Below are positions 61,020 through 64,000 of a stretch of DNA of 64,000 nt, piece by piece. The position numbers and the translations under genes were made by a program. The stretch is taken from contig NC_007925.1 in the NCBI RefSeq assembly GCF_000013745.1, positions 1,302,001 through 1,366,000 of the forward strand, given 5' to 3'. The DNA is from Rhodopseudomonas_A palustris_F (GTDB lineage Bacteria > Pseudomonadota > Alphaproteobacteria > Rhizobiales > Xanthobacteraceae). How positions within the stretch are numbered: the stretch's first letter is position 1; every line of letters begins with the position of its first letter. The notes under the pieces were generated by a model. It saw only the letters and a program-made list of their open reading frames with translations. It had not been told where the DNA came from and ran no database searches.

Positions 61020-62333
61020 CTAGTCCTCGTCGCCGACGTGGCGGCGCCGGATGCTGCGCACCGTCCACCAGATCGCCAGCGCGGCGATCGGCACGAAGGC
61101 GGCGACCGCGACGCTGGGGTCGACCGGCAGCCGGCCGGCCTCGAAAAGCCCCTTCATCAGATAGCCGAACAGCCCGACCACGTAGTAGGTGATCGCCGCG
61201 GTGGACAGTCCTTCCACCGTGGTCTGCAGCCGCAGCTGCAGCCGGGTGCGTGCGTTCATCGATTTCAACAGTTCCTGGTTCTGCTGTTCGAGTTCGACGT
61301 CGACCCTTGTGCGCAACAGATTGGCGGCGCGCGCCAGCTTGAGCGACAGGCTGGATTGCCGCTCCTCGATGGTGACGCAGGTGCGCAGCGCCGGCTTCAT
61401 CCGGCGGGCCAGGAACGAGCTCCAGGTCGGCAGCCCGCCGACCTTGCGTTCGCCGATGGTGTGCAGCCGCTGCTCGACGATTTCCTCATAGGCGCGGCTG
61501 GCACCGAACCGGAACAGGCTCTCGGCGGCGCCGGCCTCGACCTCGGCGGCGAGCCCGGTGAGTTCTTCCAGAAGCTTGTGGTTGCCGGCGAGGTCGGAGC
61601 CCGAGCGCATCTGGTTGGTGACTTCGGCCAATCGGCGCTCCGAGGAGGCGATCGACGGCGCCAGCCGTTGCGCCTCGGGCAGCCCGAGCAGAGCGAGCGT
61701 CCGGTAGGTCTCGATCTCGATCACGCGCTGCACCAGGGCGCCGGCGCGGCCCGCCGACATGCCGCGGTCGATCACCAGCACCCGCACGAAGCCGCAGGGC
61801 CCCGGCTGGAAATCGGTGGCATAGAGCGCCGCCCCATCGGAATTCTCGGCGACCGCCAGGCTGGCGCGGTCGAACAATTGCTCCGGATCGGTGCGCGGCG
61901 GATCGTCCTTCAACAGATGCAGATCGACCGCGACCAGCAGCGGACCGGGCTGCGGCACCAGCTGCATCGGCAAGGCCAACGACGCCGCGTCGGGATAGAA
62001 CGGCAACCCGAGCGGATCGGCGCGCACCTCCCAGGTGTAGGTGGTGAATTCGGAATGCTGTTCCCAGCGCAACACGGTGGAGCCGAACGGCATGCGGTGA
62101 TGCTTTTCGTGCGGCGGCGGCGGTTGCAGCCCGCGCTCGACGCAGAACGCGGCCAGATGGGCGCGATCGGCGGCTGCGCGCGGCCCTGTAGTATCGAACG
62201 CGAAATGGATCACGCGGGACGGCACCGGGAGCGGGGTGAACGGGCGGGCGTGGACCTCGCCCAGCACCGCGGCGCGCAACGGATGCGGCGCCAGCCGGGT
62301 GGCGCCGTCGCCAATCAAAACCTCAGCAGTCAT
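61020..62333 (-). CDS. DUF3422 family protein
   Basis: A 437-residue protein of the DUF3422 family, with a soluble N-terminal two thirds ('HPLRAAVLGEVHARPFTPLPVPSRVIHFAF', 'ERGLQPPPPHEKHHRMPFGSTVLRWEQHSEFTTYTW') and two C-terminal transmembrane helices ('ITYYVVGLFGYLMKGLFE' and 'VAVAAFVPIAALAIWWTV'). DUF3422 is common in Alpha- and Betaproteobacteria and has no known function. It is the first gene of the unit leading to bciB and is divergent from hemC. Confidence 0.9.
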   Translation of the reverse strand: MTAEVLIGDGATRLAPHPLRAAVLGEVHARPFTPLPVPSRVIHFAFDTTGPRAAADRAHLAAFCVERGLQPPPPHEKHHRMPFGSTVLRWEQHSEFTTYTWEVRADPLGLPFYPDAASLALPMQLVPQPGPLLVAVDLHLLKDDPPRTDPEQLFDRASLAVAENSDGAALYATDFQPGPCGFVRVLVIDRGMSAGRAGALVQRVIEIETYRTLALLGLPEAQRLAPSIASSERRLAEVTNQMRSGSDLAGNHKLLEELTGLAAEVEAGAAESLFRFGASRAYEEIVEQRLHTIGERKVGGLPTWSSFLARRMKPALRTCVTIEERQSSLSLKLARAANLLRTRVDVELEQQNQELLKSMNARTRLQLRLQTTVEGLSTAAITYYVVGLFGYLMKGLFEAGRLPVDPSVAVAAFVPIAALAIWWTVRSIRRRHVGDED

Positions 62334-62626
62334 TCAAAATCCCAGCCGGTTGTCCGGCTGAAACACGGGGTTCCGGCACGGCATGCTTGACTTGAGTAGC
62401 ATTGCGTTGCGACAGACAGAAGCCGAAAGGTACCGCACGCGCGCGGTCGGCTGCGAGCCGTTCGCAGTGCGCGGAATACGCCGCGAAAACAGAAGGTTCG
62501 CGGCCAAAGTCAACAATCGCCGGAAACTGCGGGCCATCCGTTTGCATTCCGGCGCGGGCTGGTCTTACTCTCCGGCCCGAAAAGAATACCGCGCCCTTCA
62601 CGCGGTCGTCGAATGGAGCATGAGCG

Positions 62627-63607
62627 GTGGCAATTCCAGTCCGTATCGGCACTCGCAAGAGTATCATGGCGCTTGCCCAGACGGAGGACATCGCGCGTCG
62701 ATTGTCCGCCGCAGCGTCCGAGCTCGACGTCGAAATCGTCAAATTCGAAACCGTCGGCGATAGCGACCAGGTTAGCAAGCTGTTGCCGCATGGCGGCAAG
62801 GGCGGCGCCTTCGTCGCCGAGATCCGCGCCGCGGTGACCGCCGGCAAGCTCGAAGCCTGCATGCATTCGCTGAAGGACATGCCGGGCAACGAAGACACCC
62901 CCGGCCTGATCATCGGCGCCACGCTGTCGCGCGATCCGCCGACCGACGCTCTGGTGCTGCGCAAGGGCCTGACGCTGGAAGACCTGCGAAAGTCCCGCGG
63001 CAAGGGCTACACCATCGGCACCAATGCGGTGCGGCGCGCCGCCTATGCCAAGCGGCTGTTTCCCGAAGTCAACGTCATCCATTTCCGCGGCGCCGCCGAC
63101 ACCCGCGTGCGCAAGCTCGATAATGCCGAGAAGCAGCGGCTGCCGGACGGCGGCCATGTCGGCCCCGCCGACGCGCTGATCATGGCGCGCTCCGGCCTCG
63201 AGCGGGTCGGCTTCGTCGACCGCATCGTGCATGATTTCACGCCGCAGGAGATGCTGCCGTCCGCCGGGCAGGGCATCGTCGCGGTGGAATGCGCGGTGAA
63301 CAATTGGCAGATCCGCAAGTATCTCGAACTGATCGACGATCCGGTGGCGCGATTGAGCTGCGACGCCGAGCGCGAAGTGCTGTGGGTGTTGAACGGCCAT
63401 TGCAATTCTCCGATGGCGGCGTTCTCCACCATCAAGGGCTCGGAGATGACACTGAGCGCCTCGGTGCTCGACGAAGAAGGCGGTCTGTTCATCGAGGCGT
63501 CGCGCAGCGGTCCGGCCAATCGTCCCCGCGAACTCGGCCGCGCGGTCGCGCTCGAATTGCTCGACAAGGGCGCCGCCGCGATCATCGAGCGCACCCGGCC
63601 CGAGTAA
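62627..63607 (+). CDS. hemC: Hydroxymethylbilane synthase, divergent form
   Basis: A 326-residue porphobilinogen deaminase, which polymerises four porphobilinogen units to hydroxymethylbilane. Catalytic residues are kept: R10 in 'GTRKSIMALA', D84 in 'HSLKDMPG', R136/R137 in 'IGTNAVRRAAY', R154 and R160 in 'FRGAADTRVRKLD', and the dipyrromethane-cofactor Cys259 in 'NGHCNSPMAA'. The motifs deviate from the common 'GTSSLRR' and 'RGNVDTR' forms, so this may be a second, photosynthesis-linked hemC. The start is a GTG at 62627. It is followed 58 bp later by bchI, suggesting dedication to bacteriochlorophyll synthesis. Confidence 0.9.
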   Translation: MAIPVRIGTRKSIMALAQTEDIARRLSAAASELDVEIVKFETVGDSDQVSKLLPHGGKGGAFVAEIRAAVTAGKLEACMHSLKDMPGNEDTPGLIIGATLSRDPPTDALVLRKGLTLEDLRKSRGKGYTIGTNAVRRAAYAKRLFPEVNVIHFRGAADTRVRKLDNAEKQRLPDGGHVGPADALIMARSGLERVGFVDRIVHDFTPQEMLPSAGQGIVAVECAVNNWQIRKYLELIDDPVARLSCDAEREVLWVLNGHCNSPMAAFSTIKGSEMTLSASVLDEEGGLFIEASRSGPANRPRELGRAVALELLDKGAAAIIERTRPE

Positions 63608-63665
63608 GTCTCAGCCCCGCCACCCGACTTCCCACGATCAAAGCTTAACGTGACGAAAGCATAGC

Positions 63666-64000
63666 ATGGCGACTGTTTTCCCCTTTTCCGCCATCGTCGG
63701 CCAGGACGAGATGAAGCTTGCGCTGCTGATCGCGGCGGTCGATCCGAAGGTCGGCGGCGTGTTGGCGTTCGGCGATCGCGGCGCCGGCAAGTCCACCGCG
63801 GTGCGCGCGCTGGCGGCCCTGCTGCCGAAGATGAAGGTCGTGGTCGGCTGCCGCTACAATTGCGATCCCGACGTGCCGAAGGCGTTCTGCGACGAGTGCC
63901 GCGACAAGGACAAGCACGGCAAGCTGAAGACCGCGCAGGTGCCGGTGCCGGTGGTCGATCTGCCGCTCGGCGCCACCGAGGACCGCGTAGTCGGCGCGCT
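63666..64000 (+). CDS. bchI: Magnesium chelatase ATPase subunit I, N-terminal part (cut by window end)
   Basis: The first 111 codons of the AAA+ subunit that drives Mg insertion into protoporphyrin IX. It begins 'MATVFPFSAIVGQDEMKLALL' and carries Walker A 'GDRGAGKSTAVRALAALLP' (about residue 36), then the BchI insertion with a cysteine cluster ('GCRYNCDPDVPKAFCDEC'), and runs off the edge at 'LPLGATEDRVVGA'. A full BchI is about 340 residues. bchD would be expected after it, outside the window. Confidence 0.94.
   Translation, partial: MATVFPFSAIVGQDEMKLALLIAAVDPKVGGVLAFGDRGAGKSTAVRALAALLPKMKVVVGCRYNCDPDVPKAFCDECRDKDKHGKLKTAQVPVPVVDLPLGATEDRVVGA

Overview
The window comes from a GC-rich purple non-sulphur alphaproteobacterium, most likely Rhodopseudomonas or a close relative in the Bradyrhizobium group. 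The evidence is a light-harvesting 2 operon whose PucB is close to the R. palustris form as I remember it, a bacteriochlorophyll-type hemC-bchI pair, a BciB-type 8-vinyl reductase, and many copies of intergenic palindromic elements of a kind typical of this group. I saw no rRNA, tRNA, CRISPR array, insertion sequence or prophage.

Layout. Positions 1-1235 hold the 3' end of an RND efflux permease. Positions 1.6-14.1 kb form a nitrogen-compound catabolism and uptake region: a benzoylformate-decarboxylase-like TPP enzyme, an Lrp/AsnC regulator, an M20 amidohydrolase, an M81 (MlrC-like) metallopeptidase, a fused two-domain peptide ABC ATPase, two permeases, an M20 peptidase and a divergent binding protein. 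Positions 14.3-22.8 kb carry a YdeP-like molybdopterin oxidoreductase, a rhodanese, an alpha/beta hydrolase, a di-haem cytochrome c peroxidase with an FNR/FixK box, a Gre-family factor, exonuclease III and a histone-H1-like protein. Positions 22.9-24.7 kb hold a nitrate-sensing NasS-NasT pair with no nitrate reductase beside it. Positions 24.7-33.9 kb are a second Opp/Dpp-type ABC operon with an amidase and an AtzG-like small subunit between its two ATPase genes, plus two paralogous binding proteins.

Positions 34-51.6 kb include a sensor kinase with an ethylene-receptor-type N-terminal domain that keeps the Cu(I) ligands, a zinc alcohol dehydrogenase, two short-chain dehydrogenases, the glycogen/trehalose genes treZ, glgX and pgm, a Crp/Fnr-type regulator, and an nnrU-nnrS-DUF2249 group linked to nitrogen-oxide metabolism.

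Positions 51.6-64 kb are the photosynthesis part. A short LuxR-type DNA-binding protein and three TGT-N12-ACA (PpsR/CrtJ-type) operators precede pucB-pucA-pucC. The pucC gene is translationally coupled to a gene for a protein with a YflT-like domain followed by tandem SGTPLL repeats. A second, almost pure SGTPLL-repeat protein follows, and then a strong terminator. I regard this pair as the most promising undescribed element of the window. Further on are a DUF2383 protein, bciB, a CIA30-family protein, a membrane alpha/beta hydrolase, a DUF3422 protein, a divergent hemC and the 5' part of bchI.

Three families of dispersed palindromic intergenic elements are present. Eight copies of family A all lie in the first 31 kb. 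Families B and C are fewer. All functional statements rest on reading sequence motifs; no database search was run.
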